This document shows, piece after piece, positions 42,351-51,636 of a DNA stretch of 64,000 nt (its first letter is position 1; each line of letters starts with the position of its first letter). The DNA comes from Variovorax sp. SG517 (lineage in GTDB: Bacteria; Pseudomonadota; Gammaproteobacteria; Burkholderiales; Burkholderiaceae_C): positions 620,001 through 684,000 of the forward strand of contig NZ_JABMJG010000003.1 in the NCBI RefSeq assembly GCF_013376045.1, given 5' to 3'. Both the position numbers and the translations under genes were made by a program. Below the pieces are notes generated by a model. That model did not search any database. It was given only the letters and a program-made list of their open reading frames with translations, and was not told where the DNA came from.

Positions 42351-43178
42351 GTGGATATTGTTTTGCTGGCCAAGGCCGCCGTCATGGGCATCGTCGAAGG
42401 CCTCACCGAATTTCTTCCCATCTCTTCGACTGGCCACCTGATCCTTGCGGGCTCCCTGCTCGGCGGCTTCGGCGACAACCGGGGCAAGGTCTTCGAGATC
42501 GCCATCCAGACCGGCGCGATCTTCGCGGTGATCCTGGTCTACTGGCAGAAGATCCGATCGACTGTCGTCGCGCTGCCCCGCCAGCCCAAGGCCCAGCGCC
42601 TGGCGCTCAACATCTTCATCGGCTTCCTGCCCGCGGTGGTGCTGGGCCTGCTGTTCGGCAAGGTCATCAAGGAGCACCTGTTCATCCCGACCGTGGTGGC
42701 CAGCACCTTCATCATCGGCGGCTTCATCATCCTGTGGGCCGAGAAGCGTCCGCCAGGATCGGTGCGCGTCGAGCATGTCGACGACATGACGCCGTGGGAC
42801 GCGCTCAAGGTCGGCCTGGTGCAGTGCTTCGCGATGATCCCGGGCACCAGCCGCAGCGGCTCGACCATCATCGGCGGCATGCTGCTGGGCCTGTCGCGCC
42901 AGGCGGCGACCGACTTCTCGTTCTTCCTGGCCATTCCCACGCTGATCGGCGCGGGCCTCTACAGCATCTACAAGGAGCGCGCGGCGCTCTCGATGGCCGA
43001 CGTGCCGCTGTTCGCCGTGGGCCTGGTGTTTTCGTTCATCAGCGCCTGGCTGTGCGTGCGCTGGCTGCTGAAGTACATCAGCAGCCACAGTTTCATTCCC
43101 TTCGCCTGGTACCGCATCGCCTTCGGCATCCTGGTGCTGGCCACCGCGTGGACCGGCACCGTGGTCTGGGCCGACTGA
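42351..43178 (+). CDS. uppP: Undecaprenyl-diphosphatase UppP/BacA
   Basis: 275 residues, with both family motifs: [21 protein letters not shown] (glutamate-rich first motif) and [15 protein letters not shown] (second motif). Several membrane segments surround them. It removes the terminal phosphate of undecaprenyl diphosphate so that the lipid carrier can be reused for peptidoglycan and other envelope polymers, and its overproduction confers bacitracin resistance. The start is GTG with AAAAGGAG upstream. It converges with the IclR gene, 15 bp between stops. Confidence 0.96.
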   Translation: MDIVLLAKAAVMGIVEGLTEFLPISSTGHLILAGSLLGGFGDNRGKVFEIAIQTGAIFAVILVYWQKIRSTVVALPRQPKAQRLALNIFIGFLPAVVLGLLFGKVIKEHLFIPTVVASTFIIGGFIILWAEKRPPGSVRVEHVDDMTPWDALKVGLVQCFAMIPGTSRSGSTIIGGMLLGLSRQAATDFSFFLAIPTLIGAGLYSIYKERAALSMADVPLFAVGLVFSFISAWLCVRWLLKYISSHSFIPFAWYRIAFGILVLATAWTGTVVWAD

Positions 43179-43193
43179 TCCGATCCTGAAACT

Positions 43194-44015
43194 TCAGTTC
43201 GCGGCGCCCAGCAGGGCGCTCGCGGCCCTGGCTTCCTGCCGCACCGCAGCGGCGATGGGTCCGTCGATCGACGGATCGAAGCCGCCCGTGGCACCCAGCG
43301 CGGTGATCACGGCGCAGACCCTTCCCGCGTAGTCGTACACCGGCGCCGCCACGGCGCTGATGCCGCGCAGGTAGGTGTCCTTCACGCTCGCGCAGTGCGC
43401 CTGGCGCACCTCGCGGCGCAGCTGTCCGATTGGGTCTTTCGCGTCGAGCTGCGCGCGCATCTCCGGCGTGGCCTCGCCCAGTTCCTGCTCGGCCAGCGCG
43501 ACCACGCGCGATTCGTCGAGCAGCCCCAGGAAGGCCCGTCCGGTGGCCGACCACAGCATCGACATCACCGAGCCGGCGCGCACGTTCACCGTGACCGGCA
43601 GGCCCGGCTCCTCGAAGCGCACGATGGTCGGGCCCTTGTTGCCCATCACCGCCACGAAGCAGGTCACCTCCAGCGATTCGCGCAGGCGGATCAGGCAGGG
43701 CTCGGCCGCGCGGATCGGGTCGGCCTGACGCATGGCGGCCAGGCCGATCTGGATGGCTTCGGTGCCCAGGTAGTAGTGCTGCGAGACGGCGTCCTGCAGG
43801 ACCAGGCCGGCTTCCATCAGGCTCGCAAGGTAGCGGTGCACCTTGGCCGGGCTCTCCGCGACGTGCGCCGACAGCGCGGTCAGGCTGCTGCGCCCGCCCA
43901 GGTGCGCCAGCCCCTTGAGCACCGACATGCCGGTCTCGGCGGACTGCACCCGCTGGCGGCGTTCGCGGGCGGGGGAGGCGGATGAGAGGGGCTCGGACTC
44001 GTTGGGCTGGGTCAT
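43194..44015 (-). CDS. IclR-family transcription regulator
   Basis: 273 residues. The N-terminal winged helix-turn-helix is at residues ~25-90 (GMSVLKGLAHLGGRSSLTALSAHVAESPAKVHRYLASLMEAGLV), and the C-terminal IclR ligand domain contains the GNKGPTIVRFEEPG and RGISAVAAPVYDYAGRVCAVITALG segments. IclR regulators commonly control aromatic or carboxylate catabolism. It is divergent from the Bug receptor-P450 genes, and the 114-bp gap holds a TTACGC...GCGTAT-type site. It probably activates or represses those genes in response to the transported compound. Confidence 0.93.
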   Translation of the reverse strand: MTQPNESEPLSSASPARERRQRVQSAETGMSVLKGLAHLGGRSSLTALSAHVAESPAKVHRYLASLMEAGLVLQDAVSQHYYLGTEAIQIGLAAMRQADPIRAAEPCLIRLRESLEVTCFVAVMGNKGPTIVRFEEPGLPVTVNVRAGSVMSMLWSATGRAFLGLLDESRVVALAEQELGEATPEMRAQLDAKDPIGQLRREVRQAHCASVKDTYLRGISAVAAPVYDYAGRVCAVITALGATGGFDPSIDGPIAAAVRQEARAASALLGAAN

Positions 44016-44070
44016 GACGGCTGGATGTTAGGTGCTCACCCGGGGAGGCCGGGTAAACCCGCGATCCGTG

Positions 44071-44098
44071 AATTACGCTATGCGTATGATAATTACGC
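44071..44098. promoter_or_regulatory. Probable IclR-type operator
   Basis: AATTACGC occurs at 44071 and 44091, exactly 20 bp apart, and TTACGC (44073-44078) is inverted by GCGTAT (44082-44087). The sites lie 32-59 bp before the Bug receptor start, in the gap between the IclR gene and its putative targets. Confidence 0.6.
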
Positions 44099-44129
44099 AA
44101 TACACAAAATCCCTCACGGAAACTCCCTC

Positions 44130-45104
44130 ATGAAGAAGCACATCGCCCGCTGCCTCGCTGTTCTTTCGCTGGCTGCCGCGGCCGCCAGCGCCGGCGCCCA
44201 GCAGGCCTATCCCGCCAAGCCGATCCGCTGGATCGTTCCCTATGCAGCCGGCGGCGGTTCCGACTTCCTGGCGCGCACGGTTGCGCAGACGCTGTCGACC
44301 CAGGTCGGGCAGCCGGTGCTGGTGGACAACAAGCCCGGCGGCAACACCGCGCTGGCCGCTTCCGAGACCACGCGCGCCGCGGCCGACGGCTACACCGTGC
44401 TGTCGGCCGACAACGGCACGCTGGTGTTCAACCCCGCGCTCTACAAGTCGCTGAGCTACAACCCCACGAAGGATCTGGCGCCAGTCACGCTGATGGGCAA
44501 GTTCCCGATGATCCTGGTCGTCGGCGCCAACTCGGGCTTCAGCTCGGCCAAGGACTTCATCGCCCAGGCCCGCGCCAAGCCGGGCGGCATCAACTACGCC
44601 TCGGCCGGCGCGGGCAGTCCGCACCACCTGGCGATGGAGCTGCTGAAGGTGGAGGCCAAGCTCTTCATGGTCCACGTGCCGTATCGCGGCGCCGCGCCGG
44701 CGCTGGCCGACGTGGTCGGCGGGCAGCTGCCGGCCATGATGGTCGACCTGGCCGCGGGCTCCGGCTTCATCAAGGGCGGCAAGGTGAAGGCGCTGGCGGT
44801 TGCCAACCCGACGCGCCTGCCGCAGCTGCCCGACGTGCCCACCTTCGCCGAGCTCGGCTACAAGAACGTCGAGGCCGCCGCGCTGGTCGGCGTGGTGGTG
44901 CCCTCGGCCACGCCCGCGGACGTGGTGAACACGCTCAACCGCCAGCTGGTCGCCGCCATCAACGAGCCCTCTGTGCGCACGCGCATGGTCGACTTCGGCG
45001 TGGAGCCGGTCGGCAACACGCCCGCGCAGTACGCCGCGCTGCTCAGGAGCGAAACCGAGCGCTGGCACAAGCTGATCCGCGACCTGAAGATCACCCTCGA
45101 CTGA
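44130..45104 (+). CDS. Tripartite tricarboxylate transporter substrate-binding protein (Bug)
   Basis: 324 residues. A signal peptide (cleavage near GAQQ, residue ~24) is followed by the TctC/Bug fold, with [22 protein letters not shown] and [33 protein letters not shown] as family blocks. Bug receptors bind carboxylates or aromatic acids for TTT transporters; most members in Burkholderiales lack a dedicated membrane pair. No tctA/tctB genes are nearby here. The P450 fusion starts 12 bp after its stop, so the receptor and the oxygenase are one operon. The ATG at 44130 is used, with the upstream open frame rejected. Confidence 0.93.
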   Translation: MKKHIARCLAVLSLAAAAASAGAQQAYPAKPIRWIVPYAAGGGSDFLARTVAQTLSTQVGQPVLVDNKPGGNTALAASETTRAAADGYTVLSADNGTLVFNPALYKSLSYNPTKDLAPVTLMGKFPMILVVGANSGFSSAKDFIAQARAKPGGINYASAGAGSPHHLAMELLKVEAKLFMVHVPYRGAAPALADVVGGQLPAMMVDLAAGSGFIKGGKVKALAVANPTRLPQLPDVPTFAELGYKNVEAAALVGVVVPSATPADVVNTLNRQLVAAINEPSVRTRMVDFGVEPVGNTPAQYAALLRSETERWHKLIRDLKITLD

Positions 45105-45115
45105 AGCTGCCTGCC

Positions 45116-47464
45116 ATGTCCGATACCGTCACGCCATCGCGCGCCTCCGGCTGCCCCGTCGCGCACGGGCCGCTGTCCTCCGAGCGCACGCCCACCGGCT
45201 GCCCCGTGAGCCAGCGCGCCGCCGGTTTCGACCCCTTCGAGGACGGCTACCAGCAGGACCCGCCCGAGTACGTGCGCTGGGCGCGCGAACAGGAGCCCAT
45301 CTTCTACAGCCCCAAGCTGGGCTACTGGGTGCTCACGCGCTACGAGGACATCAAGGCGGTGTTCCGCGACAACATCACCTTCAGCCCGTCGATCGCGCTC
45401 GAGAAGATCACGCCCACGGGCGAGGAGGCCAACGCGGTGTTGGCTTCGTACGGCTTCGCGCTCAACCGCACGCTGGTCAACGAGGACGAGCCCGCCCACA
45501 TGCCGCGCCGCCGCGCGCTGATGGACCCCTTCACGCCCGAGGCGCTGAAGCACCACGAGCCCATGGTGCGCGAGCTGGCGCGCGAGTACGTCGACCGCTT
45601 CATCGACGACGGCCGCGCCGACCTCGTCGATCAGATGCTGTGGGAGATCCCGCTCACCGTGGCGCTGCATTTCCTCGGCGTGCCCGAGGAAGACATGGAC
45701 ACGCTGCGCAAGTACTCCATCGCCCACACCGTCAACACCTGGGGCCGCCCGAAGCCCGAGGAGCAGGTGGCGGTGGCGCACGCGGTCGGCAACTTCTGGC
45801 AGTACGCCGGCAAGGTGCTCGACAAGATGCGCCAGGACCCGGACGCACCCGGTTGGATGCAGTACGGCATCCGCAAGCAGATGCAGCAACCCGATGTGGT
45901 GACCGACTCGTACCTGCACTCGATGATGATGGCCGGCATCGTCGCCGCGCACGAGACCACGGCCAACGCCACCGCCAACGCGATGAAGCTGCTGCTGCAG
46001 CACCCGCAGGTGTGGCGCGAGCTGTGCGAAGACCCGGGGCTCATTCCCAACGCGGTGGAGGAGTGCCTGCGCCACAACGGCTCGGTGGCCGCGTGGCGGC
46101 GCATGGTCACCAAGGACACCCAGGTCGGCGGCGTCGACCTGCCGGCGGGCTCGCGCCTGCTCATCGTCACCTCGTCGGCCAACCACGACGAGGGGCATTT
46201 CTCGGATGCCGACCTGTTCGACATCCGCCGCGACAACGCCAGCGACCATCTCACCTTCGGCTACGGCTCGCACCAGTGCATGGGCAAGAACCTGGCGCGC
46301 ATGGAGATGCAGATTTTCCTGGAGGAGTTCACGCGCCGGCTGCCGCACATGCGGTTGTCGGAGCAGCGCTTCACCTACGTGCCGAACACCTCGTTCCGCG
46401 GTCCCGAGCACCTGTGGGTGGAATGGGACCCGGCCGCCAACCCCGAGCGCAAGAACCCGGGCCTGCGCGACGTGCGCGTGCCGGTGCGCATCGGCGAGCC
46501 CTCGGCGCATTCCATCGCGCGGCCGGTGGTGGTGCAGGGCGTGACGCCGGTGGCCGAGGGCATCGTCAGGTTGCGCCTCGTGTCGCCCGATGGCAAGCCG
46601 CTGCCGCGCTGGACCGCCGGCGCGCACATCGACGTCGAATGCGGAACGCCCGAACTCTCGCGCCAGTATTCGCTGTGCGGCGACCCCGACGACACGGGCG
46701 CCTTCGAGATCGCCGTGCTGCACGAGCCCGAGGGGCGCGGCGGCTCGGCATGGGTGCATGCAAATGTGAAGCCGGGCGACCGGCTGCGCATCCGCGGCCC
46801 GCGCAATCACTTCAGGCTCGACGAATCGCTGAAGAAGGCGATCTTCATCGCCGGCGGCATCGGCATCACGCCGGTGAGCGCGATGGCGCGCCGCGCCAAG
46901 GCGCTGGGCATGGACTACGAGCTGCACTACAGCGGCCGCAGCCGCCGCAGCATGGCCTTCGTCGACGAACTCGCTGCGCTGCATGGCGACCGGCTGCATC
47001 TGCACGTCGCCGATGAAGGCCGGCGCAACGACCTGCAGGCGCTGCTCGCGCAGCCGGTGCCCGGCGCGCAGGTCTACGCCTGCGGCCCGCTGCGCATGCT
47101 GCAGGCGCTGGAAGAGTGCTGCGCCGCATGGCCCGAGGGCGCGCTGCGCGTGGAGCATTTCGAATCCACGCTGGCCACGCTCGATCCATCGAAGGAACAT
47201 GCCTTCGAGGTGGAGCTGAAGGATTCGGGCCTCGTCCTCACCGTGCCGCCCGACCAGACCCTGCTGACCGCGCTGCGCGCCGCCAACGTCGACGTGCAGA
47301 GCGATTGCGAGGAAGGCCTGTGCGGCTCCTGCGAAGTACGCGTGCTCGCGGGCAAGGTCGATCATCGCGACGTGGTGCTCACGCGGGTGGAGCGCGACGC
47401 GAACACGAAGATGATGGCCTGCTGCTCACGCGCCTGCGAAGGGCGGCTGGTGCTGGAGCTCTGA
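45116..47464 (+). CDS. Self-sufficient cytochrome P450 (CYP116B/P450-PFOR type fusion)
   Basis: 782 residues fusing a P450 to a phthalate-dioxygenase-reductase module. The P450 (about 1-440) has the I-helix AGIVAAHETTANATA (273-287), ECLRH of the ExxR pair and the heme loop FGYGSHQCMGK with Cys388 as thiolate ligand. The reductase contains the FMN motif RQYSLCGDP, the NADH-binding GGIGITPVSAM and the C-terminal plant-type 2Fe-2S centre (Cys731, 736, 739 and one in MACCSRAC). This is the class VII (P450RhF-like) self-contained monooxygenase layout. The genomic link to an IclR regulator and a Bug receptor suggests hydroxylation or dealkylation of a transported xenobiotic or aromatic acid. Nothing appears truncated. 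Confidence 0.94.
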   Translation: MSDTVTPSRASGCPVAHGPLSSERTPTGCPVSQRAAGFDPFEDGYQQDPPEYVRWAREQEPIFYSPKLGYWVLTRYEDIKAVFRDNITFSPSIALEKITPTGEEANAVLASYGFALNRTLVNEDEPAHMPRRRALMDPFTPEALKHHEPMVRELAREYVDRFIDDGRADLVDQMLWEIPLTVALHFLGVPEEDMDTLRKYSIAHTVNTWGRPKPEEQVAVAHAVGNFWQYAGKVLDKMRQDPDAPGWMQYGIRKQMQQPDVVTDSYLHSMMMAGIVAAHETTANATANAMKLLLQHPQVWRELCEDPGLIPNAVEECLRHNGSVAAWRRMVTKDTQVGGVDLPAGSRLLIVTSSANHDEGHFSDADLFDIRRDNASDHLTFGYGSHQCMGKNLARMEMQIFLEEFTRRLPHMRLSEQRFTYVPNTSFRGPEHLWVEWDPAANPERKNPGLRDVRVPVRIGEPSAHSIARPVVVQGVTPVAEGIVRLRLVSPDGKPLPRWTAGAHIDVECGTPELSRQYSLCGDPDDTGAFEIAVLHEPEGRGGSAWVHANVKPGDRLRIRGPRNHFRLDESLKKAIFIAGGIGITPVSAMARRAKALGMDYELHYSGRSRRSMAFVDELAALHGDRLHLHVADEGRRNDLQALLAQPVPGAQVYACGPLRMLQALEECCAAWPEGALRVEHFESTLATLDPSKEHAFEVELKDSGLVLTVPPDQTLLTALRAANVDVQSDCEEGLCGSCEVRVLAGKVDHRDVVLTRVERDANTKMMACCSRACEGRLVLEL

Positions 47465-47473
47465 GGTCTCAGC

Positions 47474-49378
47474 TCAGGTGGCGAGCGGCATCCGCAGCGC
47501 CACCCGGGTCTCACCGGGGCGCGACTGCAGGTGCAGCTCGGCGCCGAGTCGGCGGGCCCGCGTGCGCAGATTGCGCAGCCCTGCGCCCGCCGTCTGGTCA
47601 TCGACCGCGAAGCCGCGCCCGTCGTCGCGCACGCTGAGCTGGAGCTCGGCGCCCGCGCGCTCCACCGTCACGTCCACGCGCCGGCTCGCGCTGTGCTTGA
47701 GCACGTTGGTCAGCGCCTCCTGCAGGAAGCGCATCAGGTCCAGGCTCTGCGATGGCGGCAGCTCCAGCGTCTCGATGCCCGACACCTGCCAGCGGCAGTC
47801 GATGCCGTTGGCGTCGAGCAGCTGCGCGCTGCGATGGCGCATCGGCACCAGCAGCTCGCCGAGCGCGCGGGCGCCGTGGTCGTGGCCGGTGGCGTCGATG
47901 ATCAGCCGCAGGTCGTCGCGCAGGCGCTTGAGCATGGCCAGCAGCTCCGGCGCGCTGAGGTTCTCGGGCTTGCGCTCCAGCGTCGCGATGCTGCCCACCA
48001 GCATGCCGCCGAGCCCGTCGTGCAGGTCGCTCACCAGGTTCACCCGCTCGCCGATGCGCGCATGCGCCAGCTCCAGCGCATGCTGCTGCGCCAGCGTGGC
48101 GGCAAGCTCGGCCTTGGCCGCGTTCACTTCCTCGATCAGCTCGGTGTTGAAGTTCTCGATGCGCCGCAGGCTCTGCGCGAAGCGCGCGGCCTGCGTCAGC
48201 GCCATGCCCAGCAGCAGCACGTACGACGACATGTTGGTGTAGTAGACGTTGCTGTCGATCACCTGCGTGAACACCAGCAGGTCGTGCGCGCCCGTCACGG
48301 CCGAGATCGCCATGAACGGCGCGATGGAGCGCACCGGGCTGCCGCGATGGCGCCAGCCGTACACGAGGGCGTAGCTGTTCACCGCGATGATGGTGAGGCC
48401 GCCCACCAGCGTCCAGATGGCCCGGTGCACCGCCAGCGACGGCTCGGGCGCCAGCCACAGGTCGAGCACGCCGGCCAGCGCCACCAGCGCGGCCGCGCCT
48501 TCGAGCCGTGGCAGGCGGCGCCCGCAGTAGCGCAGCACGAAGAGCAGGTAAGACACGCTGAACACCAGCAGCAGCGAGGTGTTGAGTGCCTGCCAGTGAT
48601 GGTTGGAGCTGAAGGGCCAGGGGCTGGTCGCGATCTGGTTGTAGGCGAACAGCAGCCACAGCACCGACATCACGGCGAACCAGCCGTAGGCCGTCTCGCG
48701 CCGGCGCAGCCACCACCAGGCGGCGAAGAAGGCCGAGACCGCCGCGCTGACCGCGAGGCCAAGCACCTGCAGGTCGCGCCGCACCAGCCGCTCGCGTTCG
48801 AATCGCGACTGCATCGCCGCCGGCTCGCCGACCTCGACCGGCCCCAGCCCCGCCTGGTAGGGCGCCAACCCCGAAACGCGCACCAGCAGCGTGTTGGTGC
48901 CGGGCTTCAGCAGAGGCGGTGCCAGCAGCCAGTAGCGCGGCGTGTTCCAGGCGCGCGTGAGCGGCTCGACCAGGCTTTCGTCGCGCGAGATCGTCGTGCC
49001 GTTGAGCGACACCTCGCCGGCCATGTTCAGGTAGTTCAGCAGCAGGCCGGCTTCACGCAGCTGTTCGGGCTGCTCCCATGTCAGGCGATACCAGACCACG
49101 CCGTCGAAGCCGGGCCAGCGGGTGGCCCAGCTGTCGGGCAGGGCGACGGGCGTCCAGCCCTCGGCGGGCGGGGCGGTGTCGTTCCAGCCGGTGCCGCGCA
49201 CGGCCTCCGCGCGCAGCGTCGGAGCGGCGGTTTCTCCGGCGGCGATGGCCGGGCAGGCCGCGAGAAGAAGCAGGACGACCGCGCCGGTCAGCGCAGCAAG
49301 CCATGCCTTCGCGCTTCGAAGACGGCTTCGGTGCGCGAACTGACGGCGAGCTTGCGGTAGATGTTCTTGGTGTGGCAT
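47474..49378 (-). CDS. Membrane sensor histidine kinase (NarL-type partner)
   Basis: 634 residues. A signal segment and an N-terminal extracytoplasmic beta-rich domain (about 45-195) resembling the 7TMR-DISM extracellular module are followed by about seven membrane segments (195-400) and a HisKA_3/HATPase kinase module. NLVSDLHDGLGGMLVG carries the phospho-histidine, and MRFLQEALTNVLKHS and VRDDGRGFAVDDQTAGAGLRNLRTRARRL are the N- and G-boxes. Partner of the LuxR-type regulator encoded upstream. Its start ATG lies inside that regulator's 3' end, an overlap of 91 bases; no later in-frame ATG precedes the membrane region. Signal unknown. Confidence 0.9.
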   Translation of the reverse strand: MPHQEHLPQARRQFAHRSRLRSAKAWLAALTGAVVLLLLAACPAIAAGETAAPTLRAEAVRGTGWNDTAPPAEGWTPVALPDSWATRWPGFDGVVWYRLTWEQPEQLREAGLLLNYLNMAGEVSLNGTTISRDESLVEPLTRAWNTPRYWLLAPPLLKPGTNTLLVRVSGLAPYQAGLGPVEVGEPAAMQSRFERERLVRRDLQVLGLAVSAAVSAFFAAWWWLRRRETAYGWFAVMSVLWLLFAYNQIATSPWPFSSNHHWQALNTSLLLVFSVSYLLFVLRYCGRRLPRLEGAAALVALAGVLDLWLAPEPSLAVHRAIWTLVGGLTIIAVNSYALVYGWRHRGSPVRSIAPFMAISAVTGAHDLLVFTQVIDSNVYYTNMSSYVLLLGMALTQAARFAQSLRRIENFNTELIEEVNAAKAELAATLAQQHALELAHARIGERVNLVSDLHDGLGGMLVGSIATLERKPENLSAPELLAMLKRLRDDLRLIIDATGHDHGARALGELLVPMRHRSAQLLDANGIDCRWQVSGIETLELPPSQSLDLMRFLQEALTNVLKHSASRRVDVTVERAGAELQLSVRDDGRGFAVDDQTAGAGLRNLRTRARRLGAELHLQSRPGETRVALRMPLAT

Positions 49379-49995
49379 TCCACGGTCAGTCTGGAGATCG
49401 ATAGCGACTCGGCCATTTCGCGGTTGCTCAGGCCCTGCGAGACGAGCTCGAGTATCCTGCGCTCCCGGCGCGTGAGCGCGGCCGGTGCTTCTCCGGAGGG
49501 CTGTGTCGCCGTCTCGGCCGGCGGCGGCGGCTGGTGCGTCGCCACCCAGGCGAGGATATGGCGCGCGATGCTCGGATCGATGGGCGCGCCGCCCTGCTCG
49601 ATGCTGCGCAGCGCAATGCCCAGCTCGACGTCGTCGCGCTCCTTCAGCAGGTAGCCGATGGCGCCGGCGCGCAGCGCCGCGAAGATGACCTCCTCGGTGC
49701 GCCAGGCCGAGATCACCACCGCCGGGATGGCCGGCCGGTTGGCCTGCAGCCAGCCGATGAGCTCGACCCCGCTGCCGTCGGGCAGGCCGATGTCCACCAG
49801 CACCACGCCGTAGTCGTGCCCGTCGAGCAGCTGCCGGGCGCCGGCGACGCTGTCGGTCACCGCGATGCGGTTCTCGTCGCAGCCGAGGGTGGACAGCACG
49901 TGGCGCAGCCGCTCCTGCATGGCCGGCTCGTCCTCGACGATCAGCGTGGGGCTCAGCGAAACGGGTTCGGCGTCTTCGACAGGGAGAGAGGACAT
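49288..49995 (-). CDS. NarL/FixJ-type response regulator
   Basis: 235 residues: receiver domain (1-130, acidic EDE, phospho-acceptor aspartate in VVLVDIGLPDGSG, lysine in GYLLKERDD) and a C-terminal LuxR helix-turn-helix (about 165-230) with LTRRERRILELVSQGLSNREMAESLSISRLTVECHTKNIYRKL. Cognate to the following membrane kinase, with which it shares 91 bases. The start is set at 49995, where the receiver begins; the longer frame reaches into the region upstream of the GNAT gene. Likely targets are not evident from neighbours. Confidence 0.93.
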   Translation of the reverse strand: MSSLPVEDAEPVSLSPTLIVEDEPAMQERLRHVLSTLGCDENRIAVTDSVAGARQLLDGHDYGVVLVDIGLPDGSGVELIGWLQANRPAIPAVVISAWRTEEVIFAALRAGAIGYLLKERDDVELGIALRSIEQGGAPIDPSIARHILAWVATHQPPPPAETATQPSGEAPAALTRRERRILELVSQGLSNREMAESLSISRLTVECHTKNIYRKLAVSSRTEAVFEARRHGLLR

Positions 49996-50075
49996 GCGGC
50001 GGAATCTTCGGCCGACCTGGCGCGGCGAGTGGAACGTATCTACCAATTTTCCCGTTTGCTGCCGATTACTGCCGA

Positions 50076-50672
50076 TTACTGCCGCGCCGGCCTGCACATG
50101 ATCAGGTAGGCCGAGTTCGTGACCGGCTCCCGGTGCTCCGCCTCGCCCCGGAAACCCAGCCGCTCGTAGAAGGCCACGCTGCGCGGCGTGAAGGTCTCCA
50201 GGAAGCAGGGCACGCCCGCCGCGTCGGCCTCGGCCAGGGTGGGTGCCAGCAGCTGCGCGCCCAGCCCGCGCCCCTGCGCGGCCGGCGAGATGCCGAGGAT
50301 CGACAGGTACCACGCTTCAGGCGGCACCACGTCCGGCGAGCGCGCGGCCATGAAATCGACGATGCGGCGGTAGTTGCCGTGGCCGCGCGGGCCGAGCGTG
50401 GCGGCGAGGTATTCGCCCTTCGCCGCCGACTCGGCCGCGTCGACCGCCTCCGCGCGAGGCAGCAGCCAGGCCGCCGCGCCGAGCCGGGCGTCCTCGGCCG
50501 TGAGGTAGCGGCCGGTGCGCGATGCCTCGCCCAGCGAGTAGGCGAAGTAGTCGGCGAGCACCGCCTTGCGGGCCGGCATGTCGTGCTCGAAATCGACGGA
50601 GATCGCCAGATAGAACGGGTCGACGATCAGGGCGTCGGCCAGCGCGGGCGCTGACGGGAATTCGGGCTGCAT
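50076..50672 (-). CDS. GNAT-family N-acetyltransferase
   Basis: 198 residues of the GNAT fold. The acetyl-CoA loop is AWYLSILGISPAAQGRGLGAQLLAPTLAEADAAGVPCFLETF, with the Q-x-x-G-x-G/A pattern in AAQGRGLGA, followed by PRSVAFYERLGF, the C-terminal strand that shapes the acyl site. Such enzymes acetylate amines, amino acids or protein termini; the substrate here is unknown. ATG 50672 is taken as start. Last gene of the run of reverse-strand genes that begins with the ECF42 sigma factor, though cotranscription is unproven. Confidence 0.88.
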   Translation of the reverse strand: MQPEFPSAPALADALIVDPFYLAISVDFEHDMPARKAVLADYFAYSLGEASRTGRYLTAEDARLGAAAWLLPRAEAVDAAESAAKGEYLAATLGPRGHGNYRRIVDFMAARSPDVVPPEAWYLSILGISPAAQGRGLGAQLLAPTLAEADAAGVPCFLETFTPRSVAFYERLGFRGEAEHREPVTNSAYLIMCRPARQ

Positions 50673-50734
50673 GCGGAATCGGCAAGGTTCGGGAATGACC
50701 CGGGCGATTCTAGGGAGCCGGGCCTGGCCCCGCG

Positions 50735-51538
50735 TCAGTCCAGCGTGATGCCCCCGCTCAGGTTCAGCACCGCGCCGGTCATCGCGCTGGCGCCTTCCGA
50801 GGCTGCGAACAGTGCGGTGGCGGCCATCTGGTCGAGCGAGGGCAGCCGCTTCACCAGCAGGCCGGGTGGCTTGGCTGCGAGCATCTGCTCGACCGTGAGC
50901 CCCATGCTCTCCGCCGCCGGGCGGAACACCTCGCGGGCGTGCGAGCCTGCGGTCACCGCCTCGGGAATGGCGTGCGAGCGGATGCACACGGTGCGGATGT
51001 TGAACGCCGCGAGCTCGCCCGCCATGTGCCGCGAGAGCGCCTCCACGCCCGCGCAGGCCACCGCGTGGCCCAGGTAGCCCGGGCCCGGCATGCGCGAAGC
51101 GGGTGTCGACACCGAAAGAATCACACCGCCGCCGCGCTTCGCCATGTGCGGCGCCACGGCCCTGGCCGTGAGGAAGCAGGCGCGGGTGTAGGCCTGCACG
51201 GGCAGGAAGAAGTCTTCCAGCGCCAGCGCCGATAGCGGCGTGCCCTGCACGTGCATCACGCCGATGGCGTTGAGCGCGATGTCGATGCCGCCGGCGCGCT
51301 CTGCAACTTCGGCGGCATGGCGCAGCATGGCCTGCTCGTCGAGCGCATCGACCACGGCCGCCTCGGCCCGCCCGCCTTCGGCCTCGATGGCTCGCGCCGC
51401 CGCGTCGAGCCTGGCGCGATTCCGCCCCGTGATGAACACCCTGGCGCCTTCACGCGCAAAGGCGCGGGCCACCGCGCCGCCGATGGCACCGCTGCCACCG
51501 TGAACCACCACGCACTTGTCCTTGAATGCCTGCGACAT
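50735..51538 (-). CDS. Divergent short-chain dehydrogenase/reductase
   Basis: 267 residues of the Rossmann SDR fold. The cofactor loop VVVHGGSGAIGGAVARAFA is near-canonical, and GRNRARLDAAA suggests NADPH preference. The catalytic serine is in ILSVSTPASRM. The active-site tyrosine segment reads GYLGHAVACAG, where the lysine expected four residues after tyrosine is alanine. The later GIR-N-V-PG signature is also absent. It may therefore be a degenerate or non-classical SDR. GAGGAG precedes the ATG at 51538 by nine bases. It lies 99 bp after the YCII gene and may be part of the same transcript. Confidence 0.85.
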   Translation of the reverse strand: MSQAFKDKCVVVHGGSGAIGGAVARAFAREGARVFITGRNRARLDAAARAIEAEGGRAEAAVVDALDEQAMLRHAAEVAERAGGIDIALNAIGVMHVQGTPLSALALEDFFLPVQAYTRACFLTARAVAPHMAKRGGGVILSVSTPASRMPGPGYLGHAVACAGVEALSRHMAGELAAFNIRTVCIRSHAIPEAVTAGSHAREVFRPAAESMGLTVEQMLAAKPPGLLVKRLPSLDQMAATALFAASEGASAMTGAVLNLSGGITLD

Positions 51539-51636
51539 CGTCTTTTCTCCTCGGATTGCCGCCCGCGACATGCGGGCGTTCCAAGCAAGGACGCGGGGCG
51601 GCGGCCCGATCCGACATCGCCGGCAGGTTTTTTCCG

